NCBI RefSeq assembly: GCF_900104145.1 | Contig: NZ_FNLB01000006.1 | Coordinates: 3,387,001-3,451,000 of the forward strand | DNA length: 64,000 nucleotides | Reading direction: 5' to 3' | DNA from: Pseudovibrio sp. Tun.PSC04-5.I4 | Lineage (GTDB): Bacteria; Pseudomonadota; Alphaproteobacteria; Rhizobiales; Stappiaceae | Shown: positions 9,401 through 18,174 of the stretch, one piece after another | Position numbering within the stretch: position 1 is the first letter of the stretch | Layout: every line of letters begins with the position of its first letter | The notes under the pieces: generated by a model | Databases searched by the model: none | Told to the model about the DNA's origin: nothing | What the model saw: only the letters and a program-made list of their open reading frames with translations | Made by a program: the position numbers and the translations under genes

Positions 9401-10534
9401 ATGCAGAAGGTTCAGGATGAAGTGGTGAGGCGGCTTTATTCCAATATCGCGCTTGGTGAGGACATTGGGGCTGCATTAGAGCCGATTGCGTCGTCGTTTC
9501 ATGAAGCCATGTTTTGCTATAAATCCCTTTCTATCAACACGCTAGACTATCATCATCTCAGATTTTTAAATGTGGGGGAAGAGATTGGAAAGGATATGAT
9601 TGCTGCTGGTTGTTGCAACCCTTTTCCAGAGCTAGCAAGAATTGCTCCGATGAATGAGTTGATCCATTCCGAGGATTTTATTCGGCCGGAAGAAGTTCGC
9701 GCCTCTGAATTCTATGAACTCGTTTTTAAAAAGCATAACACCTTTGATCGGACGCGTGGATTTATGATCCATAGACAGGGCGTAGATGTTGCGATGGCAT
9801 CTGTTGCCATAGCCTCTGATTTTGGTGGATCAGATAGCGAGAGCCTCAATAATGCGCTTGAGTTTGTTAGGCCCCATTTTCAAAATGCGTTTTCTATTGC
9901 TATGCATTTAGAGCAAAGGCGGAGTGATTTTGTTTCTTATTCGTTTTGGCTTGAGCAAATCCCAACTGCGGCCTTTATTCTGGACCAAGGCATGCATGTT
10001 GCTTTTGCCAATAAACAGGCCGAAACCCTCTTTACATCCAGTGCAAGCCTCAATGTTGATTGTCGCAATGAGATCACCTCACGTCATAATGGGCACCGCA
10101 AACTGCTGGAGGATGCGGTGATACAGTGCAGGCTGAATAACAAATCGCTTGGGCCAGTTGTGCTGGAGATGGAAGCAGCACCCAACCCGTTTTTCGTTGT
10201 GATGCCAGTTGATGTGTTTGCCGAGACGCCAGTCCATTTGGCTCAATTCGTACGTGGCCCGCAACCTCTGTTATGTATGGTGCTTGACCCTGGTGATTTG
10301 CCTGTGGCGGAGCTGGACAATTTGCAGCAGTATTTTGGCATCTCGAGCCGTGAGGCGGAGCTCGTCCAATATCTGGTGCGTGGCGCTTCTGTTGGTGAAA
10401 CCTCGGATGCGATGGAAATCAGTTACAATACGGCGCGTAATCATATGGCGCGTATTGCGAACAAAGTGTCGGCTGGTTCGCAAAGTGAGTTGGTTCGGCT
10501 GGCGAGTGATCTGGCTGCAAGAGTACCGCGATAG
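9401..10534 (+). CDS. LuxR-type regulator, first of a tandem pair
   Basis: A 377-residue regulator with a C-terminal LuxR helix-turn-helix. The segment from about 305 to 370 includes SSREAELVQYLVRGAS, SYNTARNHMARI and a final QSELVRLASDLAARV, with the scaffold of LuxR/FixJ winged helices. The middle part, from WLEQIPTAAFILDQGMHVAFAN near 180, reads like a PAS-type sensor fold. The first about 170 residues match no domain I know. No receiver or acyl-homoserine-lactone domain is evident, so it is an orphan one-component regulator. The paralogous second gene begins 7 bases after its stop; the pair is probably one operon. The signal is unknown. Confidence 0.85.
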   Translation: MQKVQDEVVRRLYSNIALGEDIGAALEPIASSFHEAMFCYKSLSINTLDYHHLRFLNVGEEIGKDMIAAGCCNPFPELARIAPMNELIHSEDFIRPEEVRASEFYELVFKKHNTFDRTRGFMIHRQGVDVAMASVAIASDFGGSDSESLNNALEFVRPHFQNAFSIAMHLEQRRSDFVSYSFWLEQIPTAAFILDQGMHVAFANKQAETLFTSSASLNVDCRNEITSRHNGHRKLLEDAVIQCRLNNKSLGPVVLEMEAAPNPFFVVMPVDVFAETPVHLAQFVRGPQPLLCMVLDPGDLPVAELDNLQQYFGISSREAELVQYLVRGASVGETSDAMEISYNTARNHMARIANKVSAGSQSELVRLASDLAARVPR

Positions 10535-10541
10535 GGGCAAA

Positions 10542-11678
10542 ATGTCTGTTCAGGAAGACCTAGTAGAGAGGATGTACTCCAGCGTAATTTTGGGGGAGGA
10601 TCTTGGTCAGGTATTCGAACCGTTAGCAGCTTCCTATCAAGATGTTTTGTTTGGTGTTCAGGTGCAGTGTTACACCAACAATGATTATTACTATTTGTCT
10701 TTCCTAAACACTGAGGACAGTTTTGCGGAGGATATGGAGGTTGGTGGTGCAAGTAATCCTTTTCCTGCCATAGCAGAGCGGGTTCCATTTCAGTCCGTTA
10801 TATACAGCGAACGCTATATACCACCTGCGGAAATTATGCGTTCTGAGTTCTACGAGCAGGTTCTTTCAAAGCATAATACATTCGATCGTTCTCGCGGCTT
10901 CTTGCTGCATCGGCAGGGTGGGGATGCTGCTATCGTTGCTTGGACTATGCCTGATGACTTTGTTGGTAAAGAAGATCAGTTCCTATGCGATACGCTGGAG
11001 CAAATTCGCCCTCATTTCCAAAATGCGTTTTCATTGGCTCTGCAGTTGAAACAGAGGGAGAATGCCAAGACCTCTGATGCATATTGGCTTGAGCGTATTC
11101 CAAGTGCGGCACTGGTGCTTGATCATGGGCTTCATGTTTCAGCGGCGAATGCTGAAGCTGAGAATCTTTTTAAATCCAGACGCAGTATCCTTGTCGATTG
11201 CCGTGGTGAGCTTTCTACCCGGCACTATAATCAACGTAAACTGCTGGAAGATGCGGCGACCAGAGTTCGGCTTGGCCAAAAAACAATTGGGCCGCTCGCG
11301 TTGAAAGGCGATCTTGTTCCGAGCACTTTTGTTGTAATGACGCCCATTCAATCACTGGAGCGTACACCAGCCTATTTGAACTGCTTTAGCCCAACGGATG
11401 ATGCGATATTGGTGATCGTTATTGATCCATACAGTTTGCCTGCTGCCTCTCATGAAGTTTTGCAGGGATGCATGGGGGTTTCAAAACGAGAAGCTGAGTT
11501 GGTCCAAAACCTTGTCGTTGGACTGTCTGTCAGAGAGACCGCCGAAAAAATGCAGATCAGCTACAACACTGCGCGCAACCATTTGGCACGGGTTACTGAA
11601 AAAGTGTCTCTTGGTTCGCAAAGCGAGCTGATACGCTTTGCAAGTGATCTTGCAGCCAGAATGCCGCGTTCCTTCTAA
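10542..11678 (+). CDS. LuxR-type regulator, second of a tandem pair
   Basis: A 378-residue paralogue of the preceding gene with the same architecture: N-terminal unknown domain, central PAS-like segment (WLERIPSAALVLDHGLHVSAAN) and C-terminal LuxR HTH with SYNTARNHLARVTEKVS and QSELIRFASDLAARM. The frame is open further upstream, but the ATG at 10542 aligns with the start of its paralogue (VQEDLVERMYSSVILGED against VQDEVVRRLYSNIALGED) and has GGGG overlapping the stop of the first gene. The two proteins match along their whole length, so this is a local duplication. They could form a heterodimer or answer different ligands (inference). Confidence 0.85.
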   Translation: MSVQEDLVERMYSSVILGEDLGQVFEPLAASYQDVLFGVQVQCYTNNDYYYLSFLNTEDSFAEDMEVGGASNPFPAIAERVPFQSVIYSERYIPPAEIMRSEFYEQVLSKHNTFDRSRGFLLHRQGGDAAIVAWTMPDDFVGKEDQFLCDTLEQIRPHFQNAFSLALQLKQRENAKTSDAYWLERIPSAALVLDHGLHVSAANAEAENLFKSRRSILVDCRGELSTRHYNQRKLLEDAATRVRLGQKTIGPLALKGDLVPSTFVVMTPIQSLERTPAYLNCFSPTDDAILVIVIDPYSLPAASHEVLQGCMGVSKREAELVQNLVVGLSVRETAEKMQISYNTARNHLARVTEKVSLGSQSELIRFASDLAARMPRSF

Positions 11679-11908
11679 TTGCAACTCGGTGGTTGTGCGT
11701 AGGCGTAATCTGAGAAATTCAAATAGATTTCATGTTCCGGAATTCAAGTGTAGTCGGCGTTTCGAACTAGAATATAACGTAAGTGTAGCTCTACAAAATT
11801 TGTATCTGATCTATTTGTGTACTTAATATGAATATTACATATGTTTGGTTGAGTGTTGTCGGTTCTACAGCTTATATGAAGTCGTCATATATAATGGGTG
11901 GAATTGCG

Positions 11909-12292
11909 ATGAAGTGTATTTTGATTGTAATGTTTGCACTGCTCTCATCCAATGCGTGTGCAGATACTTTAGAAAAGCACGTTGCCGCCAACCGCACTGC
12001 AAAGCTTGATGTTTATGGATATTATATTCATGAAAGCTGCACATCATCGATCCCGCGCAAAGTGTCTTTTGTTAAAAAGCCTGAGCATGGCATTATACGC
12101 TTTGTGCAATCTCGCTCTGCCATAGCTCGTAATGCTGGAAAATGTGCTGGCAAGGTCACTAATGAGCTGATCATGTATTATTCGCCAGACAAGGACTATC
12201 GCGGAACGGACAAGGTTGTGACTAAGTTTCGTATGCTCTCAGCAGGGCAGACGATTTATGGCGGTCATACCTACGAGATTGATGTTCAATAA
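11909..12292 (+). CDS. Small secreted protein, cadherin/Ig-like motif
   Basis: A 127-residue protein beginning with a short Sec signal (ILIVMFALLSSNACA-DT). The mature part has the pattern PEHGIIRF then YYSPDKDYRGTDKV, the P-x-HG ... Y-x-P-x-x-x-Y-x-G-x-D layout of bacterial cadherin- or Ig-like beta-sandwich modules in small alphaproteobacterial secreted proteins. Two mature Cys could pair. The ATG at 11909 is chosen because the signal peptide starts there and GGGTGG lies just upstream; the frame is open 27 codons further back. Function unknown. Confidence 0.65.
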   Translation: MKCILIVMFALLSSNACADTLEKHVAANRTAKLDVYGYYIHESCTSSIPRKVSFVKKPEHGIIRFVQSRSAIARNAGKCAGKVTNELIMYYSPDKDYRGTDKVVTKFRMLSAGQTIYGGHTYEIDVQ

Positions 12293-12875
12293 GCGTGTCT
12301 TTCTTGAGTGACGCCTAGTTTGTTAGGTAAGCGCATTTGTTTTGATAGGCTGACTCTTTCTTTCACTTCCATGCTTATCAGCTCTTTGTGGGCTGGGTGT
12401 TTGTAGTATGGGTGCGCGTTGTCCGTACTTCGTTTACAGCGTTTTATCAATTGTTGTGTTGAGCCGCTTACGATCGCGCCGCAATTACACAATGCGAAAT
12501 TGGTGAGTTTTGCACCATCGTTCAATTCCCACGATATCACTGATGCAATATAAGGCTCTGTGTCCTATGCAGATTGAGGTTGTTGCTTACGCATTGGTCA
12601 ATTCTTGGCAGTAACCGCCTTCAAGTGTGGGTCTTGAAGTGGAAAATCTCAATTGTGGTCATTAATCCTGCAATTATATTGTGTTTTTGCCGTTGGGTTT
12701 CTCTCAAAACAAAGGGAGGAAACGGCTTATTGTTGACATGAGTGCAGCAAAGCCTAAGAATTTCGGCAATGATTTTTGAGTAACGCGGTCGGGGGGATCG
12801 TCGTTGCTACTAAACAATTGAATAAATGCCGGACAAGGACAAAATCGCCAATGTTCACCGGCTCGGGGGAATGTC
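12293..12875. other. Intergenic region upstream of the reductive dehalogenase
   Basis: No convincing gene in these 583 bases. An 84-codon minus-strand frame at 12286-12540 has no recognisable motif and no good ribosome site. A possible promoter and the strong GGGGGA ribosome site of the following gene lie near the right end. Confidence 0.5.
12733..12761 (+). promoter_or_regulatory. Possible sigma-70 promoter of the dehalogenase gene
   Basis: TTGACA at 12733-12738 is a perfect -35 box, followed after exactly 17 bases by AAGAAT at 12756-12761, a weak -10 box. It would start transcription about 110 bases before the ATG. The poor -10 box suggests that an activator may be needed. Confidence 0.35.
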
Positions 12876-15800
12876 ATGCGTCTGTTTTCTTATAAGAACA
12901 GGAAGGTTCATCTTGGACCATATCCATCAGAGCGGTTGAAGCGGACGCAGGATGCTATCGATTTGAGTAAAGTTCCGAGTGTGGAGCCAACTGTTTATTT
13001 CGATCGTGAAAACCCCGAAATCCTAAGCAATTCCATGGCGTCGTTCAGCGCAATCATGGATGCTATTCGCGATGGTGCACACAATGCCAAGCTCTCTGAA
13101 ATTCCAGATGATCCGCAGGAACGTTCCAACCACTTGAAAGCTGCTGGTTACTTTTTTGATGCATCTATGATGGGAACTTGCGCCGTGACGGAGGAGCACT
13201 TTCTTGCTCAGCCGCTGCGCAACCCTGATTTGGATAAGCTGGCGCAAGACCTTCAGACATTTCAGCCTAAGACGTTGGCGGCTGGCATTGATGTGACCAT
13301 GGCAGATGTTCGTGATAGCGCGGCGTCTACTCCTGGGCCAGTTACACATCATAGCTTTGCCATGGTTGTTTTGATGGAACATCCACGCGCGCCAAGGGAA
13401 AACGAACCGGGTGGAAACTGGATCACGGGCACTTGTGATCAGCGCTCCGCTATTCGCGCGGCTGAAGTGGCTGTCGTTTTGGCGAACTATTTGCGTTTGC
13501 TGGGCGTTGAGGCAAGGGCGCACACGACGACAAGCTCTGATGTGGATCTCAACCGGCTTGCTGTTTCCGCTGGACTTGTTGAAGTGGCGCAAACGGATGG
13601 CGACTATGTTGTTTCAAATCCATATGTGGGCACTGAGTTTACGTTAGCTGCAATCACAACCACGCTTGAGCTGACACCTGACCTTCCACTTGCACCGCGC
13701 AAGTTTGCAGATATCTGGAGCTCTCATGGTCCAGCTTGGCAGTTGGGAATGGGGACGTTCAAGAACGCGTTCAATCGCAAGCCTTTTGAGAACCGCGACT
13801 ACCACATGGGCGCGTTCCCGTTTGAGAAGATCAAGCGGGTTGACGAGACCACCACGTTTATTGATGAGCCGCGCGTCCCGCGTGTGCCAAAACGGGCTGA
13901 CATGTTTGCGCGTGCGCTGTTTGGTGACATGGGCAAGTCATTGCAGGAAGCCGCCAAGAACGGTGGTTATCTTGCTAAAAATCCAATGGGATATTGTGCG
14001 CGCCGAGCTCTTGCTGCGCTGATCCTGCTGCAAGATGGTGAGGCAGCACCCGAAATTGCACCAAGCGCGATGGATTTGGACAAAAACGCTGCCAACGTAA
14101 AGTCTGCACTCTATTTCCTAGGGGCCGATGCAGTTGGTCTCTCGCGTTGTCCAGACTACGCGTATTACTCCCATGATGCGCGTGGGGAAGAAATTACGCC
14201 ATACCACAAAAATGCGATTTCCATTCTGGTGGACCAAGGGCATGAAACCATGGAGGGCGCCAGCGGGGATGACTGGATTTCCGGGGCTCAATCCATGCGG
14301 GCGTATCTGCGCACCTCCATTATTGGCGGTATTGTTGCGGAGCAAATCCGGCGCTTGGGTTATCCCGCACGGTGTCATTCTGTGGTCGATGGCGAAGTCC
14401 TGCAGCCACCGCTTCTTCTGTTATCTGGCCTAGGTGAAGTAAGCCGCATTGGTGAGGTTATTTTGAATCCATACCTTGGGCCGCGTTTGAAGTCCGGTGT
14501 GGTGACCACTGATATGCCGTTCACCTTTGACAAGCCAATTGACTTTGGTCTGCAACGCTTTTGCGAAAGCTGCAATAAATGTGCGCGTGAATGCCCATCT
14601 GGTGCAATCACAGCTGGGCCAAAACGAATGTTCAACGGTTACGAGATCTGGAAATCCGATTCTGAGAAGTGTGCTCGCTATCGTGTGTCTCAACCGGCCG
14701 GTTCTTTGTGTGGACGCTGCATGAAAACGTGTCCATGGAATCTGGAAGGCCTGTTTGCAGAGGCGCCGTTCCGTTGGACGGCGATGACTATACCATCCTC
14801 CGCAAAGCTTCTGGCAAAACTAGATGACAAGCTCGGCAACGGCTCCATCAATCCAGTTAAAAAATGGTGGTGGGATCTGGTTGCTAGTGGTGAAGGCAAT
14901 TATGTTATCGCCGAGGAGACCAACTCACGCGACTTGCAGCTGAATCTGGATTTGAAATACGAAGATCAAACACTCGCGGTTTATCCGGCTAATTTGGCTC
15001 CGCATCCTTGGCCTTTCCCGTTTCTGATGGATCGGGAAGCTGGCATTAAAGCTTATCAGGGCATGATTTCTGCTGCGGAATACAAGTCACGGCTTGCCGC
15101 CGGCTCGTCAGAACTAGCTCCCATTTATGCCGTGAGTGCAAGCTCTTCGCCGGTTCTGGCTGTTCGCCTATCTAAGGTGGACGTGGAGGCCGAGGGGGTC
15201 TCGCGTTATGAATTTGCGCTGGACGATGGCTCTCCGTTACCTGTGTTTGAGGCAGGTGCACATATTGATGTTGTGGTTGCACCAGAGTTTTTGCGTCAGT
15301 ATTCCCTCGCAGGCAATCCATCAGACAACAGTAAGTATGTGATTGGGGTTTTAGAGGAAACAGGTGGACGGGGCGGTTCTGCTTTGATGCACCGGATCTT
15401 CCATGAAGGGCGGCGGGTGTTCATCTCTAAGCCTATCAACCATTTTCCACTGCATGAAGAGGCGACAAAAACCCTGCTGTTTGGCGGCGGTATTGGTGTT
15501 ACGCCAATGATTGCGATGGCACACCGCTTACACGATTTGGGCAAACCGTTTGAGCTGCACTACTGTTTCCGACACCGACATAAAGCCGGGTTTATTGATG
15601 AAATTAAGTGCGCGCCTTGGGCTGATAAAGCGTTCATCCATTGTTCAAGTGAAGGATCGCGTGCGGATCTTAAGTCAATTCTTTCTGGATATGAAAAGGG
15701 CTCTCACGTTTACACATGTGGTCCGGACGCCTTTATGGACGGTGTGCTGGACACGGCGGCTGAATGCGGCTGGGCTGAGGACGGAGTACACAAAGAGTAC

Positions 15801-16100
15801 TTCTCGGTTCCAGACCAAGGCGATTATGTAAACTCGAGCTTCTTTGTGAAACTTGCCTCTTCCGGGGACCGTATTGAGGTCCCAGAGAACAAGAGTGTAG
15901 CTGATGTCCTTAATGAGCTGGGGATCTCTGTTCCAACGAAATGCTCTGATGGTATTTGTGGGGTTTGTACCGCCAAATATAAAGGCGCTGAAGTTGAACA
16001 CCGTGACTTTGTTTTGAGCGGGAAGGCGCGGGAGGATACTCTGGTATTATGCTGCTCCCGAGCTAAGGATGCTGGCGCGGAACTGGAACTGGATCTGTAA
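12876..16100 (+). CDS. Self-contained reductive dehalogenase: RdhA-reductase-ferredoxin fusion
   Basis: A 1074-residue cytosolic fusion. Residues about 290-750 are a reductive dehalogenase (RdhA): a cobalamin-binding core, then two ferredoxin-type [4Fe-4S] motifs, C563/C566/C569/C573 (FCESCNKCARECP) and C599 with C612/C615/C619 (CGRCMKTCP). Ser473, Tyr477, Lys539 and Arg603 have the spacing I recall for the catalytic Ser422/Tyr426/Lys488/Arg552 of the Nitratireductor enzyme NpRdhA. Residues about 760-990 are a flavin/NAD(P)H reductase (RQYSL at 807-811, GGGIGVTP at 870-877, YTCGPD). Residues about 995-1074 are a plant-type [2Fe-2S] ferredoxin (C1023, C1028, C1031, C1059). Residues 1-290 are a degenerate copy of the cobalamin domain. 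There is no Tat signal and no rdhB anchor gene, so it fits the catabolic, NAD(P)H-fed class (BhbA-like) rather than respiration. Likely substrates are halogenated phenols or hydroxybenzoates (inference). Confidence 0.92.
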   Translation: MRLFSYKNRKVHLGPYPSERLKRTQDAIDLSKVPSVEPTVYFDRENPEILSNSMASFSAIMDAIRDGAHNAKLSEIPDDPQERSNHLKAAGYFFDASMMGTCAVTEEHFLAQPLRNPDLDKLAQDLQTFQPKTLAAGIDVTMADVRDSAASTPGPVTHHSFAMVVLMEHPRAPRENEPGGNWITGTCDQRSAIRAAEVAVVLANYLRLLGVEARAHTTTSSDVDLNRLAVSAGLVEVAQTDGDYVVSNPYVGTEFTLAAITTTLELTPDLPLAPRKFADIWSSHGPAWQLGMGTFKNAFNRKPFENRDYHMGAFPFEKIKRVDETTTFIDEPRVPRVPKRADMFARALFGDMGKSLQEAAKNGGYLAKNPMGYCARRALAALILLQDGEAAPEIAPSAMDLDKNAANVKSALYFLGADAVGLSRCPDYAYYSHDARGEEITPYHKNAISILVDQGHETMEGASGDDWISGAQSMRAYLRTSIIGGIVAEQIRRLGYPARCHSVVDGEVLQPPLLLLSGLGEVSRIGEVILNPYLGPRLKSGVVTTDMPFTFDKPIDFGLQRFCESCNKCARECPSGAITAGPKRMFNGYEIWKSDSEKCARYRVSQPAGSLCGRCMKTCPWNLEGLFAEAPFRWTAMTIPSSAKLLAKLDDKLGNGSINPVKKWWWDLVASGEGNYVIAEETNSRDLQLNLDLKYEDQTLAVYPANLAPHPWPFPFLMDREAGIKAYQGMISAAEYKSRLAAGSSELAPIYAVSASSSPVLAVRLSKVDVEAEGVSRYEFALDDGSPLPVFEAGAHIDVVVAPEFLRQYSLAGNPSDNSKYVIGVLEETGGRGGSALMHRIFHEGRRVFISKPINHFPLHEEATKTLLFGGGIGVTPMIAMAHRLHDLGKPFELHYCFRHRHKAGFIDEIKCAPWADKAFIHCSSEGSRADLKSILSGYEKGSHVYTCGPDAFMDGVLDTAAECGWAEDGVHKEYFSVPDQGDYVNSSFFVKLASSGDRIEVPENKSVADVLNELGISVPTKCSDGICGVCTAKYKGAEVEHRDFVLSGKAREDTLVLCCSRAKDAGAELELDL

Positions 16101-16110
16101 TAGGTCCAAC

Positions 16111-16165
16111 GCACTTTAGATCGCCTTCTCTTTGTTTAAACAGAGAGGAGTGCGGTTTTGTTGTT
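16111..16165 (+). terminator. Probable terminator of the dehalogenase gene
   Basis: GCACT at 16111-16115 pairs with AGTGC at 16149-16153, enclosing an imperfect stem (CCTTCTCTTTG against CAGAGAGG around a TTTAAA loop). The T-rich run GGTTTTGTTGTTTTG follows. It sits 11 bases after the stop codon. Confidence 0.55.
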
Positions 16166-16193
16166 TTGTGCGCTCCGAAATAGGGGAACTGCT

Positions 16194-16568
16194 TTGATCC
16201 GTGATGAGTTTGATATTTATTGTAAGTCTTTGATTGGAACAACGAATGTTGTTCAGTGGGGGAATGCTTCTGTCTGGAAGGTTGGAGGGAAGATCTTTGC
16301 GATCTGCTCCAATTGGGGTGATGAGGTGGAAGGTTCAACCGGCATCAAGATCAGCTTTAAATGCTCTGAATTGTCCTATCAGATTTTGACCGAACAAGAC
16401 GGCATAATTCCTGCGCCTTATCTGGCTCGCGCCAAATGGGTGCAGATTGAGACTTCAGTTGCGATGGAAGATCAGGACATAAAAAACTACGTCCGTGAAG
16501 CGCATAGCATTATTGCAAGGAAGTTGACTAAGAAGCTGCAGAGAGAAATCGGTTTCTGTGCAGCTTGA
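16194..16568 (+). CDS. MmcQ/YjbR-family protein
   Basis: Protein of about 124 residues of the MmcQ/YjbR family, compact alpha/beta proteins often annotated as DNA-binding, with no established role. Family marks are the N-terminal EFDIYCKSLIGTT, WKVGGKIFAI, the KISFKCSEL core and PAPYLARAKWVQIE. I chose the TTG start at 16194 because AGGGGA lies six bases upstream and the family begins near here. Another TTG at 16158 falls inside the preceding terminator. It follows the dehalogenase gene but is probably transcribed separately. Confidence 0.75.
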   Translation: MIRDEFDIYCKSLIGTTNVVQWGNASVWKVGGKIFAICSNWGDEVEGSTGIKISFKCSELSYQILTEQDGIIPAPYLARAKWVQIETSVAMEDQDIKNYVREAHSIIARKLTKKLQREIGFCAA

Positions 16569-17397
16569 AATTTGTCTAGGATGTACGTCTGGCGAATTTG
16601 TTGATTACTGGAGGTGGGGGTCTCTTGTCGGTCTCATAAACTTATCGATGGGGGTATAAGACGCCGACTGTCGTGGGAGACCTAGTTTTCGTGTTATGAG
16701 CTTGTATCAAGCCTCTTCAAGGCTAAGTGTTTGTTTTAACATACGGATACTTGGTTTGCGTGGCTATGTGTGGAATTGCGTTTTTGCGATGAAAATGCGT
16801 TGCTAAGAGGCATTGAGGTCTATTTGCAATAGGGCCGCGGGATGACTGCTCTTTCCAGAATATACCATCTTTAGATGCCTCAAAATCAATTTGAGATGGC
16901 TGGTGGTCATTATCTCATTGCCTCCATTCTTGATCCGCAAATCAGCTCCTGAGAAATGTGTGAGAGAATAAACTAATCTTGAGGAAAAGGCATAATTAGA
17001 TATGCCCGCAATTGGTAAAATGCTCAGTGAGAGTGAGTTCGGGATTTATCCCCTTAACATCTTCACTTATTCGCCTTTGCGACGGGGTCAAAACTGGGGA
17101 AGTGCTTTTCATCCATGCAATGGGATGATGAAGGTAGCATCGTGCGTATTTACTGATAAGGAGAGGCTGTAGATCGGAATTGGCAGTATCGCATTATCAG
17201 ACCACATGGATAACGGCTCGCCACACGACGTGATCTGCGCAAGTGATGTCACACCACTATCTAGGAAATTTCATTGGTCTTCGTAAACCAATGGAACCAT
17301 AAGTGGCAGACATCACTCAAATACGTTTCGGTTGGGCTTTAAGACCAATCAGCCTCCGGCAGATCCGGCGGCGTTCAGGAAGGTCAAGCCGACCTGA
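16569..17397. other. Long intergenic region with inverted repeats
   Basis: No recognised gene in about 830 bases. It holds an imperfect long inverted repeat between GGTCTC (16619-16624) and GAGACC (16677-16682), with an inner GTCGG/CCGAC pairing and a TTTT run just after; this may be a structured RNA or terminator for the YjbR gene. A second hairpin pairs CATTGGT (17272-17278) with ACCAATG (17287-17293). A 56-codon plus frame from ATG 17002 to a TAG at 17172 shows nothing I recognise. The stretch may contain decayed sequence. Confidence 0.45.
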
Positions 17398-18174
17398 TTA
17401 CCATTTTTCGATAATTGTCTCGTCGCTCCATATAGTCAGGGGTTCTTCGGACCACGTGCCGTAGGCGGTGTTCGGAAAGACGATCCATTCGGTGCCCCAT
17501 TTAGCTGCGTTTTCGTCGACCAATGCCTTTTGATCGTCCAGCGGGGTCTTGCGGAAGCCGCCGTCAAAATCATGCAGTGTGTCGCCAAGCATGAGAACAA
17601 TCTGATAGTCTTTGCTCACAGACGCGCGGCGCTCCACTTTGGGAGGTCCGAGCAGCAGAACTGTCTCGGCGCTGATCTGCGGCAAGCCCAACTCTTTCAG
17701 CGTGGCCAGTGTGTAGTCTTTCTGCTTGTCTGAGCGGTCTGAAATGTAGCGGATAGCAACACCCAGGTCATTTGCGTAGTCTAGGAATTCTTTCGCGCCG
17801 GGGATCAGCGTTGGCTTGCCGTTACGTTCCCACGGAAGCCATGTGTCCCAAACGTCATAGGTGTGGCAGTTCGCTAGATCACGGGCCAGCAGCGCGGTGT
17901 TATCAATCACCGTCTCGTCCAGATCTGAAACGATGGCCAGTTTTGAGGGATCGGCGGCCTTTTTGACTGCGGCAGCCAGCTTTTGCGTGGCAATGTTATA
18001 GGCTTGTCTCTGCAGTGCCCGGACCTCGGCTGATTGCTGCTGAAAACGTAAGCCCATGGTGAATTCGGCAACAGAACATTCGTTTGAGGAGGCCTCTTGC
18101 GCAGAGCTCGCCTGAGCCAGTGCGCCCAATGCCAGACAGGCCAATACGGAGGTGGTGAGGAAACGGTGTTTCAT
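17398..18174 (-). CDS. Secreted acid phosphatase, e(P4)/HAD class
   Basis: A 258-residue exported phosphohydrolase of the HAD superfamily, acid phosphatase / 5'-nucleotidase e(P4) group, probably releasing phosphate from nucleotides or other monoesters in the periplasm. It has an N-terminal signal peptide ending near AQASSA, the catalytic DLDET motif (nucleophile D84, acid/base D86), the ISDRSD motif and the metal-binding MLGDTLHDF motif. The ATG at 18174 is preferred over the one at 18192 because AAAGAGAA sits upstream of it. The signal has a Cys near residue 12 (VLAC), but the lipobox is imperfect, so lipidation is uncertain. It stands alone. Confidence 0.88.
   Translation of the reverse strand: MKHRFLTTSVLACLALGALAQASSAQEASSNECSVAEFTMGLRFQQQSAEVRALQRQAYNIATQKLAAAVKKAADPSKLAIVSDLDETVIDNTALLARDLANCHTYDVWDTWLPWERNGKPTLIPGAKEFLDYANDLGVAIRYISDRSDKQKDYTLATLKELGLPQISAETVLLLGPPKVERRASVSKDYQIVLMLGDTLHDFDGGFRKTPLDDQKALVDENAAKWGTEWIVFPNTAYGTWSEEPLTIWSDETIIEKW

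Noticed and set aside
12286..12540. 84-codon minus-strand frame upstream of the dehalogenase
   Set aside because: No motif, weak start context and overlap with the end of the secreted protein gene; a transposase fragment was considered but not supported.
12876..16100. Respiratory (Tat-exported, membrane-anchored) reductive dehalogenase
   Set aside because: The N terminus lacks a twin-arginine signal, no rdhB-like small membrane gene is adjacent, and the C-terminal reductase/ferredoxin domains point to a cytosolic catabolic enzyme.
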